Source: Nectonema munidae
Lineage: Eukaryota; Nematomorpha; Nectonematoida; Nectonematidae
Length of the DNA stretch: 64,000 nucleotides
Direction: 5' to 3'
Assembly: GCA_030549495.1 (NCBI GenBank)
Contig: JAUIRK010000987.1
Location: forward strand, 496,001-560,000
Under the pieces are notes generated by a model that did no database searches, had not been told where the DNA came from, and saw nothing but the letters and a program-made list of their open reading frames with translations. Below, one piece after another: positions 22,469 to 31,193 of this stretch; the first letter of the stretch is position 1, and each line of letters starts with the position of its first letter. The position numbers and the translations under genes are program-made.

Positions 22469-24175
22469 TTATTCACAAAAGTGAAATTGACGTTTATACG
22501 ATTTTCGCTTGTGAGCAACTTTCGGACAGTCTCTCAAAAGGTTCCAGCAGTAGTCTGCCATCATGTGCTCATCCCATTTGCCTTGATACCTCTCTTCCAT
22601 TGTTTTGATGTCTTGATGGAATCTCTCTCCTTGCTCCTCACTGTAATCACCAAGATTACCAGGAAATCTGTCGAGGTGGCTAAACAAGAAATGAACTTTA
22701 ATGCTCACATTTGCCCCTAGTTTTTCGTATGCAGTAAGCATCTTACGGACCAATTGCTTGTAATTATCAGCTTTGTGATTTCCCAAAAAGTTTGTCACTA
22801 CATCTGTGAAGGACACCCAAGCATTTAACTCAACCCTGTTCATATGATTAGTGAAGTCAGAATCCCTCATGAGCGTTCGAATCTGAGGTCCATCGAAGAT
22901 GCCACCTTTAGCTTTTTCGATGGAAAGACCTGGAAATTGCCTGCATATGTACTTGAAGCAATCCCCATCTTTGTTCAACGCCTTAACAAACTGCTTCATG
23001 AGCCCTAGTTTTATGTGCAATGGAGGGAAGATGATTCTATCCCTGGGTACCAAAGGCTCATTGATGACGTTGGCTGTGCCGACTTCGAGACTTTCTCGTT
23101 CTGGCCAGTTCTCCCTTCTCCAGTGCTGGTTTCTTGCTCTGCTATCCCACAAACAAAGAAAGCAGGGATACTTTGTGTACCCACTTTGCTGACCAAGCAG
23201 AAAATTCACCATTTTCAAGTCCACACAAATCAGCCATTTATGAGTGTTGTAATTTAGTTTTTCAAGAACAAATTGGATACCATCATACTCTTCTTTCATC
23301 TTGGTAGAATGGCCAATTGGTACAGGAGCAAACTTATTGCCATTATGCAAAAGTACAACTTTTAGACTTGATTTCGAGCTATCTATAAAGAGACGCCAAT
23401 CTGCTGGGTCATATGACGAGATCCCCATGCAGTTAAGAAGTGCAGAAACGTCATTACAAAAGACCAGGTCATCTTCTTTAGAAAAGAAACGAAGCAAGCT
23501 GCCTTCCCTTGTCCTATAGTATGTTACTTTTGTGCCAGAATCAAGAATGTTTTTCTCTTGGAGTCGTGATGCAAGAACTTCAGACTGCTCCTTCGACAAA
23601 CAAAGGTCTCGCACTAGGTCATTAAGTTCAGATTGATTGAAAAGCTGAGGGCCATTTGAGGGTTCTTCATAGTCACTACAGCTATCACCACTTGATATTG
23701 AAAGATCAGCTGGAATCTCTTCGGTTTCATCGATTTCAGGCAGACTGGTGAAAACAGGCACAGGTAGATCCTCAGAGTGCGCAACAGGACGGATAGCAGA
23801 ATCCAGGCTCGGATACTGCCAATTTGCTTTCTTGTGCTTGTTAAACCCCGTCATATCATTGATACAGAAGTAGCAGTCATCAAAATGATTCTTGGGCTCT
23901 CTCCACACCATTGGTACAGCAAACTTCAACTTCAGCTTACCATTGGTCCAACCGCGGAGACTTTCTACACAGGTTTTGCACACCATATGTGGGGCCCAAG
24001 ACTTATCTTGGTCACCTAGTTTCATATCGAAGTATGCTTTGTACGCCCTCTTGACAAAGTCTGTAATATTCCTCTTTTGTTGTGCCATCATATACTGTCC
24101 ACAGATGTAACAAAAGACATCCGGTTCATATCTACAACGTCTTTTAGAAAAAATCATTTTCTCTCTGGAACTCAT
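22469..24175 (-). CDS. Transposase-like protein (DDE-type, Cys-pair N-terminus), ~568 aa
   Basis: The only gene of the transposon at 22047-24476; start chosen at the ATG of MSSREKM. It is uninterrupted. Visible: Cys pairs at about C22/C25, C66/C69 and C101/C104, suggesting an N-terminal zinc-binding, DNA-binding region. An acidic Ser-rich linker follows (145-175). Then come strands that fit an RNase-H-like fold: LFIDSSKSSLKVVLL (Asp ~265), WLICVDLKMVNFLL (Asp ~319), PCFLC (~338-341), LHIKLGLMK and YSEEQGERFHQ (Glu ~513-517). These Asp/Asp/Glu positions are my proposed catalytic triad, inferred from spacing and context. Close relatives are known to me only as uncharacterised arthropod and other invertebrate proteins. 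Position between intact terminal repeats supports a transposase role. Confidence 0.78.
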   Translation of the reverse strand: MSSREKMIFSKRRCRYEPDVFCYICGQYMMAQQKRNITDFVKRAYKAYFDMKLGDQDKSWAPHMVCKTCVESLRGWTNGKLKLKFAVPMVWREPKNHFDDCYFCINDMTGFNKHKKANWQYPSLDSAIRPVAHSEDLPVPVFTSLPEIDETEEIPADLSISSGDSCSDYEEPSNGPQLFNQSELNDLVRDLCLSKEQSEVLASRLQEKNILDSGTKVTYYRTREGSLLRFFSKEDDLVFCNDVSALLNCMGISSYDPADWRLFIDSSKSSLKVVLLHNGNKFAPVPIGHSTKMKEEYDGIQFVLEKLNYNTHKWLICVDLKMVNFLLGQQSGYTKYPCFLCLWDSRARNQHWRRENWPERESLEVGTANVINEPLVPRDRIIFPPLHIKLGLMKQFVKALNKDGDCFKYICRQFPGLSIEKAKGGIFDGPQIRTLMRDSDFTNHMNRVELNAWVSFTDVVTNFLGNHKADNYKQLVRKMLTAYEKLGANVSIKVHFLFSHLDRFPGNLGDYSEEQGERFHQDIKTMEERYQGKWDEHMMADYCWNLLRDCPKVAHKRKSYKRQFHFCE

Positions 24176-24344
24176 TTTCAACTCTGGAATAAAAAAGGAA
24201 AAGAATTAAAAAGAAAATTCTTAAATACTGTTTTAAAAACACTACATACATAATAATTATTATGTATTTTCTGATATTATTATTTACTGCTTCTATATTG
24301 AAGTATTTCAGGGAGAATTTTAGCAGTTTAGGCTTATTTGAGGC

Positions 24345-24476
24345 TATCAGTATCTTCTAAACTAGAGCCAATCAGACAAAACCAATGTTATATTCGTAAT
24401 CAGCGACCTTCAAAACCCCAGAAAACACTCCTAGATGGTCTGCCAAAGAAAAAAAATAAAAATTTGTTGACCAGTG
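24345..24476. repeat. Right terminal inverted repeat of the DNA transposon
   Basis: Ends TGTTGACCAGTG; shares CTAGAGCCAA, TCAGCG, AAAACCCCAGAAA and CTGCCAAA with the reverse complement of the left end, with small gaps. Confidence 0.8.
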
Positions 24477-24479
24477 TAA

Positions 24480-25096
24480 TTTATACTATCAAGGGCTTTT
24501 GAAAAATCTATATAAATAACACACGATTCCAAACCATTGTCCAAGGTCTCTAAATTATAATTTACTAAATTTCCAACAGCTAAATCAGTCGACATACCAG
24601 GCCGGAAACCAAACTGTCTTGAATTGATAATATCAAATTTATTTAAATACTTTACATTCCGGTTAAAAATAATTTTTTCGAAGATTTTACCTATAAAAGG
24701 AAGGAGGCTAATGGGTCTATAATTACTTGGATAGCATTTATTACCTGATTTAAAGACTGGAATTACTTTGGCGATTTTTAAACTGATTGGATAACAACTT
24801 TCAAGAAAAATTTTGTTAAAAAGTAAACAAATATTTTTAGATAAGAAACTTATAAAAATCATACCAATTTTATTAGAAATATTGTCCCAACCAGCAGAAG
24901 AAGATGAATTAAAAGAAGTAGCTGTAATTACAATATCATCAACAGAAATTTCATCAAAAGAGAAGGAATTCATAACTGGGGAGATATTAAAGCTGGGAAA
25001 ATGATGACAATTAGATTGATAGGAAAAAGAAGAGAAAAAATTATTAAAATCGTTTGGCTTCAATGGGATTAGCATATTACGTTTACGCCCAAAGTA
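24480..25096 (-). CDS. LINE ORF2, RT fingers/palm part (before transposon insertion)
   Basis: Continues the endonuclease frame after a one-base shift. RT motifs: SSAGWDNIS, AKVIPVFKSGN, NYRPISLLPFIGKIFEKII, FGFRPGMSTDLAV and YIDFSKALDSIN, the last with the first catalytic Asp. The reading frame runs into the DNA transposon at 24479, which adds a false C-terminus. After removing the transposon and one TAA the frame joins YEYLLAKLHRYGF on the other side. Confidence 0.87.
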
Positions 25097-26291
25097 AATT
25101 GTTTATAACTTTCCATGAATCCTTTACATTATTCCGTAAAATTAAAAACTTTGTACGGTAAAACTCATTTTTTAAAAACCTTACTTTTTTATTATATTTA
25201 CTTCTAATTGACTTGTATAAATTCCACGTTTCAAGGGTTCTGTTCTTCAAGAATTTATGAAACAGCATATCTTTGACTTTCTTAATACTATTAAGTTCAC
25301 TCGTATACCACGTATTTACTTTATGGGATGGATAGGTTCTTTTTACCAAAGGAAAGCTTATATCAATTATTTTAGTAATTTTTTTTATCATTTCATCATA
25401 ATACTCATTTGCACCTTTATTAATGTCAATGAGCCAATCTTCTATATACAAGTTTGAATAAAAATTCTTAAAATTTTTGTTATTATATATTCTGAAGTAT
25501 TCATCATTTAAATTAAAGTGATTGACATTTTTAAAGTAATTTTTGCACACAATAAAATTGGGAAGATGGTCAGAGATATCCAAAGCTATGTTACCTGAAA
25601 TACTACCAGCACAACTAAAATTAGAAAAAATATTATCAATGCAGCTTGAAGTTGATTTACCAAAACGATTTGGACCTAAAATGCAGGGATAAAAACTTTT
25701 TTCATACATTAAATTGTAAAAAATAGAAACATTTCTGCAAATATCAAACTTGTTCAAATCTAAATTAAAGTCTCCTAAAATGAAAGTATTTTTCTTAGCA
25801 TCGGTGTTTAAAAATAATGTTTCTAATTCTAATAAAAATAGCTTGCAGTCCAGACAAGGAGGTCTGTAGATTATAATAATTCTAAAATTTGAAACATCAA
25901 CAATCATGACTTCAAAAGAAGCGAAAGTAAGATTATTACAAACTAGATTGAATGCATACATATTATCAACGTAAAGACCTAACCCACCACCTCTACCTTG
26001 CTTACGCTCAGAACAAATAAAGTTATATCCATCTATATCATTGTTACATCTAGGTTTCCATATTTCCGTAAGGGCAAATATGTCAATTTTAGAAGAACCT
26101 ATTTCATCAATCAATAATTTAATATCATCATAATTTTTGTCCAAGCTACGACAATTAAGATAGAAGACTGAAAGATCACATGAAGACGCTCCATTTTTAT
26201 GAGAATATAAGAAATTTTTAAGGCTATCAATAGTAAAAAAGTTAAAATCAATATTGGAAAAAACCGAGCAATTGGCAAAAAAATTATTCAT
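25083..26291 (-). CDS. LINE ORF2, endonuclease and N-terminal RT part
   Basis: Likely start at 26291 (MNNFFANCSVF), overlapping the ORF1 stop. APE endonuclease motifs follow: SVFYLNCRSL, ALTEIWKP, GRGGGLGLYV, IIYRPP, ILGDFNLDL, SCIDNIFSN and SDHLPNFI. These cover the Asn, Glu, Tyr, Asp/Asn and Asp/His positions of the fold. This domain nicks target DNA to prime reverse transcription. A linker rich in Lys/Asn precedes the RT. The frame closes at NNLLWA; a one-base insertion near 25094 explains this, since the next frame continues as GRKRNMLIPLKP. An upstream extension of this open frame to 26546 is only antiregister overlap with ORF1. Confidence 0.85.
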   Translation of the reverse strand: MNNFFANCSVFSNIDFNFFTIDSLKNFLYSHKNGASSCDLSVFYLNCRSLDKNYDDIKLLIDEIGSSKIDIFALTEIWKPRCNNDIDGYNFICSERKQGRGGGLGLYVDNMYAFNLVCNNLTFASFEVMIVDVSNFRIIIIYRPPCLDCKLFLLELETLFLNTDAKKNTFILGDFNLDLNKFDICRNVSIFYNLMYEKSFYPCILGPNRFGKSTSSCIDNIFSNFSCAGSISGNIALDISDHLPNFIVCKNYFKNVNHFNLNDEYFRIYNNKNFKNFYSNLYIEDWLIDINKGANEYYDEMIKKITKIIDISFPLVKRTYPSHKVNTWYTSELNSIKKVKDMLFHKFLKNRTLETWNLYKSIRSKYNKKVRFLKNEFYRTKFLILRNNVKDSWKVINNLLWA

Positions 26292-27354
26292 TATTGGCAT
26301 TCGATGTATAATCATTATAACTATAATTTGTATTATTTTTAACAAAATTATATTGACTTTTTCGAATGGGGCATATAGCACCAAAAGAATTATGATTAAA
26401 ACAGCTGATTTTTTTAAGGATACAGTTGGTACATTTGTACATGTCTTTATTAGACATATCAGGGCACACACTTGATAGATGAGAACCAGAGCAAAACTTA
26501 CACGTTGGTGAATTGGAAGATTTACAAGATGTGGAGTTATGACCATATTTACAACAAATATTACATTGTTTGAAAGAAAAAAAGTCTATAACATGATGAC
26601 ATTTATACCCAATGAACAAATTATCACTATTACATTTAATTAAAGACCTAATTTCAGGGTCAACCGTTAAAACCATAAATTTTATATTAGTTTTAGCATA
26701 AATTTTTGAGAAAAGAATTTTAAAAAGCTTTCCAGTATCTATAGATTTCTTGATGTATTCATTTTTGTCATATATTAAACTTAAAATTTCGTGATCTTTC
26801 AGATCACTATTAAGATTGTTTATCATAATTTTTGGATTAAAAATAGGATTTCGAGTTATATGCACAGTTTTATCATCTTTTATTTTGTTTTCAAAATGTT
26901 CATTAGCGTTTTCTAACGAAGTAGAATTAGGAAATGTAAACATCAAAGCATTTTTGGTAGTTTTCAAATTTTTTACTTTAACTTTAGATAAAGCGGTATC
27001 GGAAAACTTCTTAAACTCAAGACAATCTTCGTGTTTATCGAATTTAACTTTAAGAAAATTTGATTTTTTCACAGCGTCAGAATAAGTTTTATTGGATTTG
27101 ACATTAGAAAATTTTTTATCAAAAATAGAACATTTATCTAAGCTTTTTTCAGTATTAGGAAAGGTGAAGGTTTTAATTGAGTCCAAACTATTTAAAACAG
27201 TTTTTACATTGTTGTCTATATCACAAAGTTTGGAATTCAATGAATCTTTTTCATTAAATTCGGAAATAATTTGAGAAAGACTAGACTTTATTTCTTTTTT
27301 AGAAAGAGTTTCAATTGTACCCAAAAGATCTTTTAATTTATCAATATGTTCCAT
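26284..27354 (-). CDS. LINE ORF1 protein, gag-like with zinc knuckles
   Basis: A 356-aa protein starting MEHIDKLKDLL. Residues 1-100 are Lys/Ser/Asp-rich and possibly coiled coil. The middle part (about 100-230) fits an RRM-like domain of LINE gag proteins, by position only. Cys/His motifs lie near residues 260-330: CNICCKYGHNSTSC (CX2CX4HX4C), CKFCSGSHLSSVC (CX2CX3HX4C) and a third, CTNC...H...C. Such proteins bind element RNA in ribonucleoprotein particles. The stop overlaps the probable ORF2 start in ATGAATAA. The frame is open throughout, so this ORF looks undamaged. Confidence 0.88.
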   Translation of the reverse strand: MEHIDKLKDLLGTIETLSKKEIKSSLSQIISEFNEKDSLNSKLCDIDNNVKTVLNSLDSIKTFTFPNTEKSLDKCSIFDKKFSNVKSNKTYSDAVKKSNFLKVKFDKHEDCLEFKKFSDTALSKVKVKNLKTTKNALMFTFPNSTSLENANEHFENKIKDDKTVHITRNPIFNPKIMINNLNSDLKDHEILSLIYDKNEYIKKSIDTGKLFKILFSKIYAKTNIKFMVLTVDPEIRSLIKCNSDNLFIGYKCHHVIDFFSFKQCNICCKYGHNSTSCKSSNSPTCKFCSGSHLSSVCPDMSNKDMYKCTNCILKKISCFNHNSFGAICPIRKSQYNFVKNNTNYSYNDYTSNANNE

Positions 27355-27380
27355 TAGAAACTAACATTGATTTCAAGAAA

Positions 27381-28607
27381 AGCTAATATAAGATATTCGG
27401 CGCAGCAGATAAATGAGAGGATAGATCAAATAGCAAGGAAGCGCGAGTTTTAAAGTTGAGAAAAAGAAGCCATTTTATTATTTCATAATAAAATAAAAAC
27501 TTAAAGTTTTAAAAACCGTTAGAATATTAAATAAATAAAACATACAAAATTGTTTTTTTAAATTTTACACATGAAAATAAATCTATTATTTAAATAATTC
27601 TTATTATCTTCCGAATTAAATATTATAAAAAATATAGATTATCGCCAATAAATAAACGATATCAAGTTTTGTAGATTCTGTATTGATTTTTAGAAGATAC
27701 AAGTGATAATTGTGATTATGAGTTTGAAGACAGGGCATGATAATAATTCATTCAATTTTTATATAATAAAATCTATGCTCAGTGAGCGCTAGGACTTTTT
27801 ACCCAAATACACGCAAATATGTTCTTTATTTACAAATAGAAACTTAAAATTAAAAATAATATTAAATAAATGCTAAAAATAAAAAGATACACAGATATTT
27901 AAGTTTGAACAAGCGTTATTGTTATATATTTTGATGTCACCCATTTTCTTGCCAGGCCACACATATTAGTAATTATTTAAATTAAAAAAATCTTTACAAA
28001 GTTTTTTTTATGGATTTAGGCATTTTTTGTTAGTTTCTATTATAAAGGAGATTATAATATTTTTGAAATTTTTGACATTTTAGATACATGCTGCTTTCCA
28101 ATTATTTTTAGTTATGTAAACTATATAAAAAAAGTTAAAAAATTAAAAAACGAAAGAAAAACTAGTTTAAAGTTTAAATGACTTCCTATGTCATATTTGA
28201 TTTTAATGTTATTTCAAATAACCATATGACTTTGACGAAACAATAAAAAGTTTTAAAAATATGAAAATTATTATAAAACTTTTAATTTTATATTTTTTTT
28301 CCAAAGAGTAGAAGTTAATTTGGACGTCAGTATTGACTCCAATGGAAGTTGATCCTCGAAATTAGGGTGTTTATATTATTACTTTTCTGTATATATAGAC
28401 ATAAAATCCCAGTACTTCCTGTTTTACATTTGAAGAACAATCATTAGAGTGAGGAAAGTAATTCACGGAAAGTATTATTGAATTTTGAAGTGCACATATA
28501 TATATATTTATAATGATATATAAATATATATATTCATAAAATATAAAACATAATCACATAATTTACAATCCTGGAAAAAGCAATAGCCAAAATGGCCGTC
28601 AGTTAGA
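27381..28607. other. AT-rich non-coding stretch
   Basis: Possibly includes the LINE 5' UTR up to about 27470. Otherwise very AT-rich with a TA-rich self-complementary tract near 28495-28540. No gene seen. Confidence 0.45.
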
Positions 28608-28617
28608 TTTTTCCATT

Positions 28618-28978
28618 AAGTTAAGTTAAGTTGTTTGTGACGTTCGCACCCATCCTTTCGAATATCGTGGCCCGCCCAGAATGCTGAGTCCAGGTGTACC
28701 TGGACTTTCCATCCCACTAAACACCTACCGGCCCTTGTTACTGCATAGCTATACCTTGTTATATATATTATTTTACAAGAATTTATGTTACAAATATATA
28801 AATACAGCTGAGTGATCGATACAATCCTAACGCGAACGCTCCCAATTAGGGAAACAAACTTAATGTCTAGTGATAGCTTGGTTACTAACCACATAGAATC
28901 GGGTCGCCAGAGCACTACCTAACCGTAAAAACCTTTGAATTCTTCAGAGGAAGAAAACCAGGGTAAAAAACCGGCACT
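28618..28978 (-). mobile_element. SINE-like retroposon with TTAAG tail, copy 2 of 3
   Basis: Flanked by a 10-bp duplication TTTTTCCATT at 28608-28617 and 28979-28988. The tail (TTAAG)n lies at the left, so the element runs on the minus strand. Matches 3680-4025 and 44312-44664. Target duplications of this size plus a simple tail indicate LINE-mediated insertion. Confidence 0.82.
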
Positions 28979-28988
28979 TTTTTCCATT

Positions 28989-30480
28989 GTGAAATAAAAG
29001 ATGTATATCTACGCATAAATTGTTACAAATATTATCAACTTAAAAGTTTTTTTGTGAATCGTTTGGTAAAAAACTATTTTAGTAGGTACCTAATTTTTAA
29101 AAGAAAGCAACGACATAAAAACGTCATCAAATAGAATTTTGTTATCGAGGTAAAAATCATTACATTTATTCAAAATAGAGATATTTGATCCTTTCAGTCT
29201 ATTATAAATTGATTTGCTTGAGCTCCTAGTATAATATATGGGATTGTTATTATATTTAATTAACGAGCCAAACACATTAAAAGCCTATGGAGACACAATA
29301 TTGGTAAGTGGACAAGTATTGTTTCATATTTTTTGCTAAAAAATTTTACATATAAAAAATATAAATTTTTTTTGCAACTTTACTTGTCTTTGAAATCAGT
29401 TTTAAGTATACTTGTTTATTAAACCAATCTGTAGAGTTAAGTAGAAAATTTCTTCGTAAGAGTGAAAAATAAACAAAATCTATTTATGCCGATTGAGTAA
29501 AAAAATAAATAGGAAAAAATTTGTGAAATATGTGAAAAAAACTGGTAAAAATCATTTTAGCATGAAAACACTTTGTTTTATTTGTGATTAATAGTAAATT
29601 TTCTTAAAATTTGTTTTTATTTTTTTACTTTAATTTCTTTTAGTTATTTTGAACCGAATGGCTTTAAAGAATATTAGATAAATACCTTTAAAATTTCAAA
29701 AAATATTTTCGTATAGACATTTTTATCTTTATCGAGGTGACGAAAATGGTTCACAATTTTAAAAATTTTATAAACTCTTCATCAAAATGAGGTCTATTAC
29801 ATAATTTTATACCTAAAGATGATACTTTTTTGAATAAAAAACTCGAGATTTATATGTATGTCAAGTTTTATATTCATATCTATTTTTATTGAGTGGCAAT
29901 TTAGCTTTATTTTTTTCAGCTCGTTTTACTCCTTTTTCGAAAGTATTTCTATTACTTATTCTTATAACGTATTTAATCTAAATGCAGTATTTTTTCTTTA
30001 TTTTTTACATTAAGCTTCTCGGGTAAAATATGAGTCTTGAAATAGTAAGAAACAAAGTAAAATTTAAAATATCCTTAATTTTCACACTTTTGAGTGCCGA
30101 ATGAAAAATTTTATCTTAAAAAATATTTTGTATATCATAATTTTTCATCTTTACTAATTTTGTTAATATGATTTGTTGAATAATAAAATCTAGGCTATTA
30201 CCCATAGTGAAATCCTTTAACGATGACGTCCATACTCGATTTGCCATTCAAAGCGTTAAAATGACGTTTTCGACTCAAATCATCTTCCCAGTACCGAATA
30301 CATAAAGCATGATAAAACGAAAAACTGATAAAAAAAATTTTTTCCTCCTCAATTTACTCCAGTTTTAAAGGGTGCCAATTTAAATTGATATTTATTGTTT
30401 TGTATTTATACTATATTTAAATTTTTTAAATTCATAATTGAAGTTAAATTATGTTTTTTTTATTTCAAATAACTGTTAAT
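28989..30480. other. AT-rich non-coding stretch
   Basis: No gene or classifiable repeat. A small minus-strand frame at 29090-29275 shows no similarity that I recognise. Confidence 0.45.
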
Positions 30481-30481
30481 G

Positions 30482-31193
30482 GAATCTATAGAAATAGATA
30501 CTAATGATTGGAAATGTGATAACTAATAAATGTTCTAATCCACTAATAAAGTGTGATTCCTATTCTAAATGGCTCTGCTATGTTGTCAAAATTTTGATCA
30601 CTCACTACTCAAATTACTAGATGAGCTTAATTCCAAAGGTCTTAAATGGCATTGCATAATTTGTCGTGACCAAGAACAACTTACTGTTTCTAATATATAT
30701 GAATTAATTAAAACATTAAAAGATCAACTATTTCAACAAGGCGAAATGATATCTTCACTGAAAGAGAATTTAGATGCACATATTAAAGCAACACCTAAAT
30801 CATCAAACCCAAAAAGATCCACCAAAAAAAAGATAAAATTATTTACCTTAGTTCAAAGAACTTAAATATTGAAGAAGCAAAAGAAAAAACTACGTCAATC
30901 TTGAACAATGTAAAAATCTTATCTAGCAAACCTACAAAAAGATACGTTTTCCTGATAAAGACAGCTAAGAAAAAGCTGAAAATTTACTTTCTAATAATGA
31001 TGATATTGATTTTATAAAAATCAAGGTTTTTCTACCAAAAATCTCATTCGTTATACCGAAGAACATACCTAACGCTTCTGTAATTAAACTAATACTAGAT
31101 AAAAACGAAGATACACATACGGAGAAGGGTTAAAAGTGCTCCCATGCAAAACGTTACAAGTTTTCGAGGAAACTCACCGATTCATAACGTCGT
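30482..31193 (+). mobile_element. LINE ORF1 fragment with PHD-like finger
   Basis: Pieces in different frames give a Cys-rich start (WKCDN, KCSNPLIKCDSYSKWLCY, LKWHCIIC) resembling the PHD-like finger of some CR1/L2-type ORF1 proteins. A helical segment follows (ELIKTLKDQLFQQGEMISSL), then a later domain (NLNIEEAKEKTTSILNNVKI, IKVFLPKISFVIPKNIPN, LKVLPCKTLQVFEETHRFI). Several frameshifts interrupt it and no ORF2 follows, so it is a dead, 3'-truncated piece. The open part is 30569-30865. Confidence 0.65.

Larger units (their letters stand above)
22047..24476 (-). mobile_element. Complete DNA transposon with CACTGG ends and TAA duplication, inserted in the LINE
   Basis: Ends at 22047-22058 (CACTGGTCAACA) and 24465-24476 (TGTTGACCAGTG) are perfect 12-bp inverted repeats. 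Similarity continues imperfectly for over 100 bp inward: shared TTTGGCAG, TTTCTGGGGTTTT, CGCTGA and TTGGCTCTAGTTT. TAA at 22044-22046 is repeated at 24477-24479. Excising the element plus one TAA restores the LINE frame as SINYEYLLAKLH, proving the boundaries. It holds one long gene and little else. CACTG termini with a 3-bp duplication recall CACTA/EnSpm elements (CMC group), while TAA targets also occur in PIF/Harbinger; long inverted repeats are unusual for CACTA. Superfamily is therefore open. Confidence 0.92.
20990..27380 (-). mobile_element. Nearly complete two-ORF LINE (Jockey/CR1/L2 group), split by a DNA transposon
   Basis: Read on the minus strand this is a ~3.9-kb non-LTR retrotransposon carrying a 2.43-kb insertion. 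ORF1 (27354-26284) is gag-like with zinc knuckles. ORF2 (from 26291) has an APE endonuclease then an RT. The RT is cut at 24479/22044 by the DNA transposon and resumes in frame. Two single-base frameshifts are apparent, near 25094 and 21243, so the copy is dead but young. The 5' UTR seems short and the 3' end is not fixed: no poly(A) is seen, and the tail lies near 20990. Its three knuckles and RT style fit Jockey/CR1/L2-type elements; the exact clade needs a tree. Confidence 0.88.

Noticed and set aside
22448-24110. Several plus-strand open frames (for example 22899-23192, 23777-24019)
   Set aside because: Antisense shadows of the transposase-like gene.
25083-26546. Extending the LINE ORF2 start upstream to 26546
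   Set aside because: The extra residues overlap ORF1 out of frame and have no endonuclease similarity; ATG at 26291 after the ORF1 end is the sensible start.
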